From NCBI GenBank assembly GCA_002402905.1, contig DHGT01000051.1:1-25687 (forward strand): a DNA stretch of 25,687 bases, in the 5' to 3' direction. How positions within the stretch are numbered: the stretch's first letter is position 1; each line of letters opens with the position of its first letter. Source of the stretch: Desulfatitalea sp. UBA4791. GTDB lineage: Bacteria; Desulfobacterota; Desulfobacteria; Desulfobacterales; Desulfosarcinaceae. Of this stretch, positions 17,217 to 24,762 are shown piece after piece. The position numbers and the translations under genes are program-made. The notes beneath the pieces were generated by a model, which was not told where the DNA came from, did no database searches, and worked only from the letters and a program-made list of their open reading frames with translations.

Positions 17217-17246
17217 GCAGGCCGGGTCCCGGAGGGCCCGGCCTGC
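17217..17246 (-). terminator. Strong GC hairpin between the hydrolase and CobW-type genes
   Basis: A perfect 10-bp stem (GCAGGCCGGG at 17217-17226, CCCGGCCTGC at 17237-17246) with a 10-base loop lies 16 bases after the hydrolase stop when read leftward. No T-run follows in that direction, so it is not a textbook intrinsic terminator. It may protect or process the upstream mRNA 3' end, or attenuate the downstream gene. Confidence 0.45.
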
Positions 17247-17262
17247 ATCATTCAGCGGGAGG

Positions 17263-18432
17263 TTAGACGCCGAAAGAGATGGTATCGCCGTTGCCCAGGT
17301 AGGCCGTATCCTTGGATCGGAAACGGGCCGTACCCTTGACGACCGGATAGCCGGCGGAGATGAACTTCTTGGCGCATACGATACCGGTGCAGTGGTTGCA
17401 GCCGATTTTTTCGAAGCCGTATTTGCCCAGGGAGATCACCAGGTCATCATATTTGGGGTCCCAGTCTTCAAACGGTGAAATATGCAGGCCGCCATATATG
17501 CCGTGGAGATTGTCGTTGTCGTACTTGATCTCCTGGTAAGCGGTTTCGGCGAACTGGATGATGCTCTGATGGCAGCATCCGGTGACACTGACCAGACCCT
17601 TGTCCTTGATGTTGAAGTAGAGCGACTGTTCGCCGTATACCCGGCAGATGATCGGGATGGCAAACACGTAGCTGGCGAATCCGGGCACCATCTTGTTCAG
17701 GCCGGGTTTGACCACGTGCAGGGGGCCTTGGTGCCCTGAGTCTTTCAGGTACTGCATGCCTTCCTTATAGAAACCCTCCGGAATGTAAATCGGAATGGTC
17801 GGGTCGTATTTGAGGGTGACCGGCAACCCCCAGTAGTGGTCGAAATGCTCGTGGGAAATGAACAGGGCCTTGATTTCACGATTCCGGAGCATTTGATCGA
17901 TACCCTCGCGCCGAAAACACTCATCGGTCCATTTGTAGGACCAGCCGCTGTCGAGCAGGTATTTGGTTTTCTGGCCGTCCAGGGCCTCCACTTCGATCAG
18001 GGCGGCATAACCGCCGGCATTTTCGGGATGGACCGACAGCTTTTCGGCAATCTCCCATGCCTCGTCGAGGCGGTCGGGCAACAGGTGCTTGATCTTGGCG
18101 ATGCCCTTTTCATAGGAGCCTTTGCCCAGGCCGGTGCCGTCGCCGAACGGCGCCCAGTTGTAGTCATACTGATTGACCAGAAGGCCGCCGGCCCCTTTGA
18201 TGTCGCCCATCAGGTCGGCATTGCTGAACCAGCTGGTTTCACTGATATTGGTGACCTTGATGCTTTTGCAGGCGCCGATGTCGGCCAGTTTGCGCTGAAC
18301 TTCAGGAAAATGGCTTTTGCGCCAGGGCGAGTAGGAGTAGATGCCCATGCTCGCCAGCATGCCGCCCATGACGCCCATGGCGGCCCCCTTGAAGAAATCA
18401 CGCCGGCTGACGGTATTGGTTTTATCTGACAT
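17263..18432 (-). CDS. Tat-exported metallo-beta-lactamase-fold protein (COG1237 type)
   Basis: A 389-residue MBL-fold protein with a twin-arginine signal at its N terminus (SRRDFFKG, Arg10-Arg11, then a hydrophobic GAAMGVMGGMLAS stretch), so it should be folded with metal in the cytoplasm and then exported. Metal ligands are visible in SHEHFDH (His194, His196, Asp198, His199). Later segments TGCCHQS, GIYGGLH and NHCTG match the COG1237 group, often labelled dihydropterin-ribofuranosyl-aminobenzene phosphate synthase; that annotation is not a safe function here. ATG at 18432 is chosen because AAAGGAG sits six bases upstream; the frame is open further to 18561. It lies 29 bases after the membrane-protein stop: same operon. 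Confidence 0.85.
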   Translation of the reverse strand: MSDKTNTVSRRDFFKGAAMGVMGGMLASMGIYSYSPWRKSHFPEVQRKLADIGACKSIKVTNISETSWFSNADLMGDIKGAGGLLVNQYDYNWAPFGDGTGLGKGSYEKGIAKIKHLLPDRLDEAWEIAEKLSVHPENAGGYAALIEVEALDGQKTKYLLDSGWSYKWTDECFRREGIDQMLRNREIKALFISHEHFDHYWGLPVTLKYDPTIPIYIPEGFYKEGMQYLKDSGHQGPLHVVKPGLNKMVPGFASYVFAIPIICRVYGEQSLYFNIKDKGLVSVTGCCHQSIIQFAETAYQEIKYDNDNLHGIYGGLHISPFEDWDPKYDDLVISLGKYGFEKIGCNHCTGIVCAKKFISAGYPVVKGTARFRSKDTAYLGNGDTISFGV

Positions 18433-18461
18433 GGTGGTCTCCTTTGGTTGCGACTTATGCG

Positions 18462-19874
18462 TTAGGGTATGATGTCGATGGCTCGATAGAAAACCGGCAG
18501 CAGAAATACGGCGATAAAGTACAGGGCCACACCCGCCAGGGCGCCGCCGCCCAATCCCCAACCAAGGGAGGGGGACCAGCGTTGCTCTTCCACGAGCGCC
18601 TCTTCGGCGGCATGGTCGGCGTCCATCTCCGCCACTGTCTTGGGAACCGCTTTCCAGGCCGGCCAGTTATCCATGAACCAGTGATGCACCAGCCAGATGT
18701 TGATCAGCCAGATGGTGGGAATCATGGGGAACTGCTGAGGGTGTGAAAAGCCTTTTTGGGTGCCCAGGAACAGGTGCGACGTGGCGTAGTAGGCGATGTA
18801 GAGCAGGATGGCGGCAACGATGGTGATCACGGTGCGGACCAACACATTGACCGGCATACTGAACTTCTTGGGCCAGTTTTCGCAGTAGAAATTCAGGAAC
18901 AGGGCCGGTACCAGGAAAAAGACCGCCATTTCACCCACATGCAGCCAACGCCAATCCGGGGCAAAGTCGCGTCGCGTGCCGCGAATGGCCTGGCCATAGG
19001 TCAGTTCCTGCACAAAATAGAGGAAGAAGTGCATGGCCAGCGCAATGGCGATGATGCCGAAAAAGGCCGTCAGCCGTCGCCGCCACGGGGTGCGGATGAG
19101 TTTGAAGGGGAAGCGCTCCCAGATGGTCTCCACCAACCATACGGTGACCGTGCAGCACATGATCCAGGAGACGTGAAAGTTGCCCGACACGGTATCGGCG
19201 AATTTTTCCCAGTAGGGCGGCGTGATGCCGGTGAACTCCTGCCAGGGATAGTAGAGAATCGCCATGTGGGAATGCATGGTGACGAAGTAGACGATGGTGC
19301 TGAGGAAAAAAGTCATTACCAGCATGCTGACGCCCTTGGCCGGCTGTTTGAGCCCTTGCCAGGGGGTCTCTTCGCAGGCCACCACCCAGGCCGGGCTGAG
19401 CCACGACGCAATGGCGGCGAACATCAGGCAGGCCAGTGCCGCATATTCGATGGCGAAAAACTCCGTCACCCCGGGCAAGCGGGTCAGCCGCTCGGGGTTG
19501 AAGTAGGCCAGGCCATAGTTTCCCAGGATGCCTTCGAAAAAGACCTTGATCAGGATCAGCAGGACGGCTACCGACACTGCGGTTAAGATGGCACCCTTCA
19601 TCAGGGGATGGGTGTTTTGAACCCACGACTGCTTGAACGGCCAGTAGTTGAACAGATAGACCATCCAGATCAGCACGATCAGCCACCAGCGGGTGTACAT
19701 GTAGCCCACGTAAGGTGTGTACATCCGCATGAGGCCCCGTGGGTCCTGAAAGATCCACCAGGTCAGATAAAATACCGCCAGGGTCAACACCAGGCTGACC
19801 AGGGCCGGAACAGGGCCCTTCCAGCGTTTTACCAGCCGGCGGCTTTCCAAGTAATTGACGGCTTGCCCTTCCAT
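18462..19874 (-). CDS. Polytopic membrane protein of unknown family, about 11 TM segments
   Basis: A 470-residue integral membrane protein that I do not recognise. About eleven hydrophobic segments can be drawn, the first near residues 22-42 and the last in the GGGALAGVALYF region. Several histidines lie in or beside helices: HSH at 201-203, AMHFFLYF, WLHVGEM and WLVHHWFMDNW. Aromatic and tryptophan content is high. A short acidic hydrophilic loop (AEMDADHAAEEALVEEQR) precedes the last helix. The start is firm: AAAGGAG seven bases before the ATG at 19874. It is followed after 29 bases by the Tat-exported hydrolase and preceded by a GntR-type regulator. The histidine pattern would suit metal, heme or quinone contact, but this is only inference. 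Confidence 0.75.
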   Translation of the reverse strand: MEGQAVNYLESRRLVKRWKGPVPALVSLVLTLAVFYLTWWIFQDPRGLMRMYTPYVGYMYTRWWLIVLIWMVYLFNYWPFKQSWVQNTHPLMKGAILTAVSVAVLLILIKVFFEGILGNYGLAYFNPERLTRLPGVTEFFAIEYAALACLMFAAIASWLSPAWVVACEETPWQGLKQPAKGVSMLVMTFFLSTIVYFVTMHSHMAILYYPWQEFTGITPPYWEKFADTVSGNFHVSWIMCCTVTVWLVETIWERFPFKLIRTPWRRRLTAFFGIIAIALAMHFFLYFVQELTYGQAIRGTRRDFAPDWRWLHVGEMAVFFLVPALFLNFYCENWPKKFSMPVNVLVRTVITIVAAILLYIAYYATSHLFLGTQKGFSHPQQFPMIPTIWLINIWLVHHWFMDNWPAWKAVPKTVAEMDADHAAEEALVEEQRWSPSLGWGLGGGALAGVALYFIAVFLLPVFYRAIDIIP

Positions 19875-19904
19875 AGTTTCACTCCTTTGTTAGTCGGTCA
19901 CGTG

Positions 19905-19922
19905 TTTGCCCACAGAGACAAA
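19905..19922. promoter_or_regulatory. Weak inverted repeat upstream of the membrane-protein gene
   Basis: TTTGCC (19905-19910) and GACAAA (19917-19922) form 6-base arms with five of six matches around six bases, about 30 bases before the membrane-protein start. It could be an operator but does not match the TTGGT-N3-ACCAA sites in front of the regulator gene. No convincing sigma-70 promoter was found in 19875-19980. Confidence 0.18.
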
Positions 19923-19975
19923 TGAATCCAAACAGTCAGAAATTGGCGACTCTACCTCCTTTCCAGTTGGCTTGT

Positions 19976-20010
19976 TCAAGAAAAAGCCCTGCGCCGGGTT
20001 CGTGCGCAGG
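19976..20010 (-). terminator. Intrinsic terminator-like hairpin downstream of the GntR-type gene
   Basis: Reading leftward, CCTGCGC (20010-20004) pairs with GCGCAGG (19994-19988) around a 9-base loop, followed by GCTTTTTC. It lies about 110 bases past the regulator stop and 100 bases before the membrane-protein start. It may end the regulator transcript, giving the membrane protein/hydrolase pair its own promoter, or act as an attenuator. The remaining bases of 19875-20118 show no gene. Confidence 0.55.
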
Positions 20011-20118
20011 CGCTGTGTTAAAATGGTATTTGCTTTTGAGAAGGGATCATCCGAGGGCAGGATCGGCGGTGGGATTCTATCATCGATGGGGAGGCGGCGA
20101 AGCGGTACCTGCTCGTGG

Positions 20119-20916
20119 CTACAAGCGGCTTCCGGCCGCTGCCTCGGCGTCCTGTTTTTCTTCATCATCATTGGGATTCCGTTTCATGTGACGCAGGGCA
20201 TCGACGATGGTGGCGGGCATCTCGACGGATTCACGCGCCATCATCAGTCGGCATTGACGCAGAATGTGGTTCCGGATGCCCTTGCAGGTTTGCTCGGTTT
20301 GCCTGTGTTGCACGGCATTAAAGATGCCGACGTAACCGGCAAAGAGCGAGGCCTTGTCATTTTCGGGCAGTTGCCGTCCCAGAATCGTGGCGTTCTCCTG
20401 GCTGGCAATGCCTTCGTGCAGCAATACCATCAGGCGGTTTTTGCCGCCTTGGGCCAGGAGTTTGCGGAAGTGCTTGTCTTCGCGGATCATTTGCTCATGG
20501 AGGTTATCGATGCTCGCACGACTCATGCGCATGAGGCACGCCTCGAGTCCTTCGATATCGGCAGGGGTGGCCATTTCCGCGGCGTGCATCCCGATGACCG
20601 GTTCTACCAGAAAGCGGACTTCCATCACCTCTCCAAGAGAGGCCCTGTGCTGCGCATCGGGCATCTGGGAAACGAGCGGCAGGGGGATCTCCTTGCTGAT
20701 GACATAATTGCCGCTGCCCGATCGGATCTCCACCACGCCATGGGCCTGGAGTTGACGCATGGCGCCACGCAGCGTGTTCCGACTCGTGCCCAGCTTTTCG
20801 ACCAGGCGCCTTTCGGATGGCAGTCGCGACCCGACGGGGTAGGCGTCTTCATGAATCAGCTGCATGATGCGCTGGTACGCAAATTGTTCTTTGTTGGATT
20901 TAGGCTCATTTTGCAT
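20119..20916 (-). CDS. GntR-family transcriptional regulator, FadR (FCD) type
   Basis: DNA-binding regulator of 265 residues. Residues about 10-75 are the GntR winged helix (SRLPSERRLVEKLGTSRNTLR, split here as SRLPSERRL and SRNTLRGAMRQL, then GVVEIRSGSGNYV). Residues about 95-235 are an all-helical FCD ligand domain with LVEPVIGMHAAEM, EDKHFRKLLA and a late NHILRQCRLM helix that can supply metal or ligand contacts. The C-terminal tail is charged (NPNDDEEKQDAEA). ATG at 20916 is preceded by GAGG at seven bases. Palindromes of the type FadR-like proteins bind lie directly upstream, so autoregulation is likely. The effector is probably a small organic acid, by family. It is first on its strand before the membrane protein and hydrolase genes, its likely targets. 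Confidence 0.88.
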   Translation of the reverse strand: MQNEPKSNKEQFAYQRIMQLIHEDAYPVGSRLPSERRLVEKLGTSRNTLRGAMRQLQAHGVVEIRSGSGNYVISKEIPLPLVSQMPDAQHRASLGEVMEVRFLVEPVIGMHAAEMATPADIEGLEACLMRMSRASIDNLHEQMIREDKHFRKLLAQGGKNRLMVLLHEGIASQENATILGRQLPENDKASLFAGYVGIFNAVQHRQTEQTCKGIRNHILRQCRLMMARESVEMPATIVDALRHMKRNPNDDEEKQDAEAAAGSRL

Positions 20917-20928
20917 TTTTTGTCCTCA

Positions 20929-20941
20929 TTGGTATTACCGA
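20929..20941. promoter_or_regulatory. FadR/GntR-type operator candidate 1
   Basis: TTGGTATTACCGA is a near-perfect palindrome (TTGGT, three bases, ACCGA; one arm mismatch) of the TGGT-N3-ACCA type known for the FadR subgroup. It lies 12 bases before the regulator start codon, a place where binding would block its own transcription or translation. Confidence 0.55.
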
Positions 20942-20971
20942 TAGCGGATCTCGATTCTGAAAATCAACAAA

Positions 20972-20986
20972 AATTTGATCCAAATT
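20972..20986. promoter_or_regulatory. AT-rich palindrome between the two operator candidates
   Basis: AATTTG and CAAATT are perfect arms around ATC. The centre lies 44 bases from operator candidate 1 and 39 from candidate 2. It has the same 3-base spacer but a different half-site, so it may be a weak extra site or chance in an AT-rich stretch. Confidence 0.25.
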
Positions 20987-21011
20987 AAAAAAACATGAAA
21001 AAATACAATAA

Positions 21012-21024
21012 TTGGTAGAACCAA
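21012..21024. promoter_or_regulatory. FadR/GntR-type operator candidate 2
   Basis: TTGGTAGAACCAA has perfect 5-base arms (TTGGT/ACCAA) around AGA. It shares half-site and spacer with the site at 20929-20941, 83 bases away centre to centre. The rest of 20917-21142 is AT-rich with no gene. Two such sites in front of a FadR-type gene suggest cooperative autoregulation. Confidence 0.55.
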
Positions 21025-21142
21025 AAAACTTTTCAGACTGGGATCGATGTCGAATGTCGATGCGGGAAGATGCGGTGCGGATGTGTTGCGGGAAAACCAC
21101 CCGTTCGTCAATGGCTCGCTCAGGCAAATGAGGGTGATGGTT

Positions 21143-22468
21143 TCAATAGGCGCTGCGTTTTTTTTGAGCGGCACGCCAATTCTTAAGAGCTTTGAGAAAA
21201 GGCGCATCATAGAGCGCGTACGTGTCCAGGTGGGCCGCGGAAAAATAGTTGTTATGCTCAGAGCAGAGAATGAGCACGCTCCGAATCACGCGGCGCTCGT
21301 AAAACGGCTTGGCGAAATAGGAGCGAATGCCGTGGGGAATAAACAAGGCCCAGTCGATCGCTTTGATGCTGGCAAAGGTGTTCTCCACGATCAGGTAATC
21401 CAGCTTGAATCGATCGATGTTCTCCGCAATGGTGCCTTCGTAGGCGTACGTGTCCCCCTGGGGAAGTGATTTAAATGGCCCGCCGGCGGTATAGACCACG
21501 ACGCGGTTTTTTTTGGCGTAGATATCCGAGAAGATGATGGCATCGAAGCGATTTTCTCCCCATTGATCGTCCAGCATGATCTGCAGCGCGTGGGTGATGT
21601 TTTTCACTGGAGAGATTTTTTTGATGAGCCGCTGGCTTTGCAACCGCAGGGCCTCCTGGGCCGGGGTGGCCTCCTGGGACAGGTTGCTGGATCCATTCAC
21701 CCCCTGTTCATTCACGTGGATGCCATGGATTGACACCCTGTATAAACGCCGTCCCTTTAAAAACAGCCGGCGCATGGTGACGTCCCCGGAAAAGACGGAG
21801 CGGTTCTTGCGACGGAACACCAGACGGCCTTCCCATTTTCGGGTGAAGGTCAACTCTTCGTAAATGCGCTGCACGAGCCGATCGCTGTCTGGATCATAAA
21901 TCTCCGAGAAGCCGAGGCCGTTAAATTCAACGGGTTTGTATTGAAAGGTGTCTCGGGCAGCGGCATTGTGCGCGGTAATGGTTTTTTCAAGCGGATCGAT
22001 GAGCAGGGCGGGTGTCTCCGTTAGCTCGATCATGGCCTCCAGTTCCGCATCGCTTTCGCTGATCGCCTGAACGATGTGGGCGGTCTGGGTGGCTTCGAGC
22101 ATATAGCCGATGTAGTAGCGCGGGGTTCTGGGGTTGGAAACGCCGGTCAGCTTGATCCAGCGGGCGGGGCCGCCGTCCGACTTGAGCCGAAACAGGGTGG
22201 CCGCCGTTTCCGCTTTGCGCACGCTCTGCATGAATTCTTCGATGAGGTAGATATCCTCTTCGACCACGACTTCACGTCGCAGTTCGCTGTTTTGCAGCAG
22301 AAGGCCCGAGTTGGCACCCAGGCCTTCGATGCGATAGGCGTTGAGATACTCGATCTTGTTTTTGACCAGATCGATGCGCCACAACAGCGCCGGAAAGGCG
22401 TTGATGAAATCGATCAACTCCTCGGTGCTCAGGTGGCCGATGGGAACGGTTTCGTGGTGTAGAACCAT
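21143..22468 (-). CDS. PAS-domain sensor-like protein without a recognisable output domain
   Basis: A 441-residue soluble protein. Residues about 15-130 look like a first PAS module (FPALLWRIDLVKNKIEYLN ... WIKLTGVSNP). Residues about 140-260 look like a second (ALLIDPLEKTITAHNAAAR, FSEIYDPDSD, then EGRLVFRRKNRSVFSGDV). A linker and a C-terminal region follow (IMLDDQWGENRFDAIIFSD ... RSVLILCSEH) that resembles a GAF-like alpha/beta fold. I find no histidine kinase, GGDEF, EAL, sigma-54 or HTH motif. The ATG at 22468 has only a weak CGGA ahead. It could be an adaptor that senses a ligand and works by protein contact. Neighbours on the strand are the acyl-CoA dehydrogenase gene upstream and the GntR-type gene downstream; a link is not shown. 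Confidence 0.62.
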   Translation of the reverse strand: MVLHHETVPIGHLSTEELIDFINAFPALLWRIDLVKNKIEYLNAYRIEGLGANSGLLLQNSELRREVVVEEDIYLIEEFMQSVRKAETAATLFRLKSDGGPARWIKLTGVSNPRTPRYYIGYMLEATQTAHIVQAISESDAELEAMIELTETPALLIDPLEKTITAHNAAARDTFQYKPVEFNGLGFSEIYDPDSDRLVQRIYEELTFTRKWEGRLVFRRKNRSVFSGDVTMRRLFLKGRRLYRVSIHGIHVNEQGVNGSSNLSQEATPAQEALRLQSQRLIKKISPVKNITHALQIMLDDQWGENRFDAIIFSDIYAKKNRVVVYTAGGPFKSLPQGDTYAYEGTIAENIDRFKLDYLIVENTFASIKAIDWALFIPHGIRSYFAKPFYERRVIRSVLILCSEHNNYFSAAHLDTYALYDAPFLKALKNWRAAQKKRSAY

Positions 22469-22535
22469 TTAAAATTCCGTATGCTTAAGCCGGTAGGGGC
22501 GAATTTCGAAACCTTTGCGAGACGGCCAACGGCGA

Positions 22536-23387
22536 TCAGCGGTAGTCATAAAACCCCTTGCCGCTCTTTCTGCCGTAGAAGCCGGCCTTGACCATCTGCT
22601 TGAGCAGGGGCGGGGCGGCATATTTGGGATCCTTGAATTCGTCGAACATGATCCCGGTGATCGAATAGATGGTATCCAGGCCGATCATGTCCAGCAGGGT
22701 CAACGGCCCCATGGGATGACCGCAGCCGAGCACCATGCCCGTGTCGATGTCTTCACGCGTCGCCAGGCCGCTTTCGAAAGCGCGAATGGCATCGAGCAGA
22801 TAGGGCACCAGCAGGAGGTTGACCACGAATCCGGCCCGGTCTTTGGCCTGAATGGCCGTCTTGCCCATGGCGGTGGCCAGCTCAGTGGCGATACGGGCCG
22901 CTTCCGGGCTGGATTGAATGGTGCTGATCACTTCCACGAGCTTCATGACCGGCACAGGGTTGAAAAAATGCATGCCCACGAAGCGGTCGGCGCGCTTGGT
23001 GGCGGTGGCAATCTCGATAATCTGGAGCGATGAGGTGTTGGAAGCAAATAGGGTGTGAGGTGGACAGAGCGCGTCCAGTTCGGCGAACAGCTTGCGCTTG
23101 ATGTCGAGATTTTCGATAATGGCTTCTATAACGACGTCGCACCCGGACAGATCTTTGACCGAGGTGGTGCCGATGACACGGTTTCGCAAACCGTCTGCAT
23201 CGGCCTGGGACATTTTGCCCTTATGGACAGACTTGGCCAGGTTGGCGTCCAAGGCTGCATAACCCTTTTCGATAAACACGTCGGATGCCTCCAGTACGTT
23301 CACCTGGTAACCGGCCTGGGCCGCTACCTGGGCGATGCCACCGCCCATCAGGCCAAATCCAGCCACGCCGATTCTCTTGATCTCCAT
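22536..23387 (-). CDS. hbd: 3-hydroxyacyl-CoA (3-hydroxybutyryl-CoA) dehydrogenase
   Basis: NAD-dependent oxidoreductase converting 3-hydroxyacyl-CoA and 3-oxoacyl-CoA, used in beta-oxidation or butyrate-type metabolism in the cytoplasm. Length of 283 residues matches the single-domain Hbd/PaaH type, with no fused hydratase. Visible motifs: nucleotide-binding GFGLMGGGIAQ at the N terminus, SNTSSL, catalytic His140 in GMHFFNPVP, KDRAGFVVN, GCGHPMGPL and the C-terminal GKGFYDY. The ATG at 23387 has AAAGGAG six bases upstream. It is separated by 67 bases from the PAS gene downstream and by 129 bases from the phospholipase gene upstream, so it may be monocistronic. Chain-length preference is unknown. 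Confidence 0.92.
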   Translation of the reverse strand: MEIKRIGVAGFGLMGGGIAQVAAQAGYQVNVLEASDVFIEKGYAALDANLAKSVHKGKMSQADADGLRNRVIGTTSVKDLSGCDVVIEAIIENLDIKRKLFAELDALCPPHTLFASNTSSLQIIEIATATKRADRFVGMHFFNPVPVMKLVEVISTIQSSPEAARIATELATAMGKTAIQAKDRAGFVVNLLLVPYLLDAIRAFESGLATREDIDTGMVLGCGHPMGPLTLLDMIGLDTIYSITGIMFDEFKDPKYAAPPLLKQMVKAGFYGRKSGKGFYDYR

Positions 23388-23516
23388 GATGCACTCCTTT
23401 GCTGTTGGATTTTAAAAGCAACCCTCGGATCAGGCATTCGGTCGTATTGACCTATAATGGATATGGCGCCCGGTTTCAATGACTCGGTGGAATTCGGGTC
23501 TCTTTTTGCAGATGGC

Positions 23517-24752
23517 CTACCGCACGATGGAAAAGCCCAGCCGAAAGGCGTCATGGCGTTCGTTGTAGTGCAGCAAGGTTTCCGCATATCCGCTGAAATA
23601 TTGGGCATGCAGATAGAGATTCACGCTTTTGGCCAGCAGCCGGGACATGGGATAGGTCAGGTCCAATTGCACCGTGGCCCCTTCGTCCGCCCACCACAGA
23701 TGGGAGTTCAACGCCAGGCCCTCCGTGTCCACGATGCCGACCTCCAGATCGAAATAGCCGCGGTAATCCATGATGTCGTCATTGGTATTTTCGGAATTGT
23801 TGACATAGGTGAAAATTTTGGGCGCCACCTTGAGGTAGAAGGTGTCTACCAGATGGATTCCCAGGACGGGTCTCAGGTAGAGGTAGTTGGTGCTGCGGGA
23901 GTCGTCGCCGCTCTTGCCATTGGATTCGTGTTCGTACCCACCCTGAATGCCGAACGTGGTGATGCGTTTGATGTTCAGGTCGATATTGGAAATTTCGTAG
24001 AAGAGTTCCGGCATGTAGCTCGTATCTTCAAACGGTTTGGAGTCGTCTTTCAAATCCCATATGGAACGCTGGGTATAGGCGATGTGAAAACCGGACATCC
24101 ATGGGGCGACTTCCGCAAGATAACCCTTGGGATTGAAGAGCCGGTACTTGAAACTGAATTGAAATTTGGTTTGGTCCAACCCGGGATCCACCCCCAGCAG
24201 GAAGTACATGGGCCTGTGAACGGACAAGTTCTCCAGGTACGACTGAACCAGCGCGTCGCCATTGTCGAGGGAGGTCGGTGCAACCGGGGTTGATGCGTCT
24301 GCAAGGGGCGAGACATCCTCGGGTGCCGAGGCGTCTGCGGGAGTCGCGGACACTGGCAGGAGGAGCGCTGCTGCGGACAGGGTACGCAGCCGCAGGCGAA
24401 TCGTTTCCCGGGCATCGGTCGGGATCGCGACAGCATATTGCCATTTGGCATAGCCCCGTGCCGGAATTTTCTCGCCGTACGCGGTTGGTTCCTCTACCCG
24501 ACGGGCTTCGCAACTGGCTTCCGTGTCTCCCCATTGGACGGTGCACGGCAATGAGGATGGTAGTTTCTGGACGATGGCCGTATCCGTCGGGTTGTGCAGG
24601 TAGAGATCCAGGATCACCGTGTCGCCGGCATGAATCTCTTCGTGGGATGTGGACAGCACGAGTTCCGGATCTCCTGCCCAGGCGGTGGAGGCGACCATCA
24701 ACGCCACCACCACTACCTGGGCCAATGCGCATTGACGAAATTTGCCCATCAT
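23517..24752 (-). CDS. pldA: Outer-membrane phospholipase A (OMPLA) with N-terminal extension
   Basis: Outer-membrane beta-barrel lipase that hydrolyses acyl esters of phospholipids. The catalytic triad matches OMPLA: HESNG gives His275 and Ser277, and SRSTNYLY gives Asn289; the 14-residue His-Asn spacing equals that of E. coli OMPLA (His142/Asn156). A signal peptide (MMGKFRQCALAQ..., cleavage after TAWA) opens the protein. Before the barrel is an extension of about 150 residues: a beta-rich segment (HAGDTVILDLYLHNPTD) and an Ala/Pro/Ser-rich linker. The total of 411 residues exceeds the roughly 290 of E. coli. The last residue is Arg, not the usual Phe. The start lies 10 bases after the efflux-channel stop, so both are likely one operon. 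Confidence 0.87.
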   Translation of the reverse strand: MMGKFRQCALAQVVVVALMVASTAWAGDPELVLSTSHEEIHAGDTVILDLYLHNPTDTAIVQKLPSSLPCTVQWGDTEASCEARRVEEPTAYGEKIPARGYAKWQYAVAIPTDARETIRLRLRTLSAAALLLPVSATPADASAPEDVSPLADASTPVAPTSLDNGDALVQSYLENLSVHRPMYFLLGVDPGLDQTKFQFSFKYRLFNPKGYLAEVAPWMSGFHIAYTQRSIWDLKDDSKPFEDTSYMPELFYEISNIDLNIKRITTFGIQGGYEHESNGKSGDDSRSTNYLYLRPVLGIHLVDTFYLKVAPKIFTYVNNSENTNDDIMDYRGYFDLEVGIVDTEGLALNSHLWWADEGATVQLDLTYPMSRLLAKSVNLYLHAQYFSGYAETLLHYNERHDAFRLGFSIVR

Positions 24753-24762
24753 CGTTCCCTTT

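Noticed and set aside
18433..18561. N-terminal extension of the Tat-exported hydrolase to 18561
   Set aside because: It would bury the twin-arginine signal behind 43 residues and overlap the membrane-protein gene; the ATG at 18432 has a strong ribosome site.
23441..23460. TATAAT at 23453-23458 as a rightward promoter
   Set aside because: No -35 at proper spacing (TTGACC directly abuts it) and no + strand gene downstream.
23457..24293. 278-codon + strand frame antisense to the phospholipase
   Set aside because: Shadow of a GC-rich gene: the opposite strand has a clear signal peptide and the OMPLA triad, while this frame has no recognisable motif or ribosome site.
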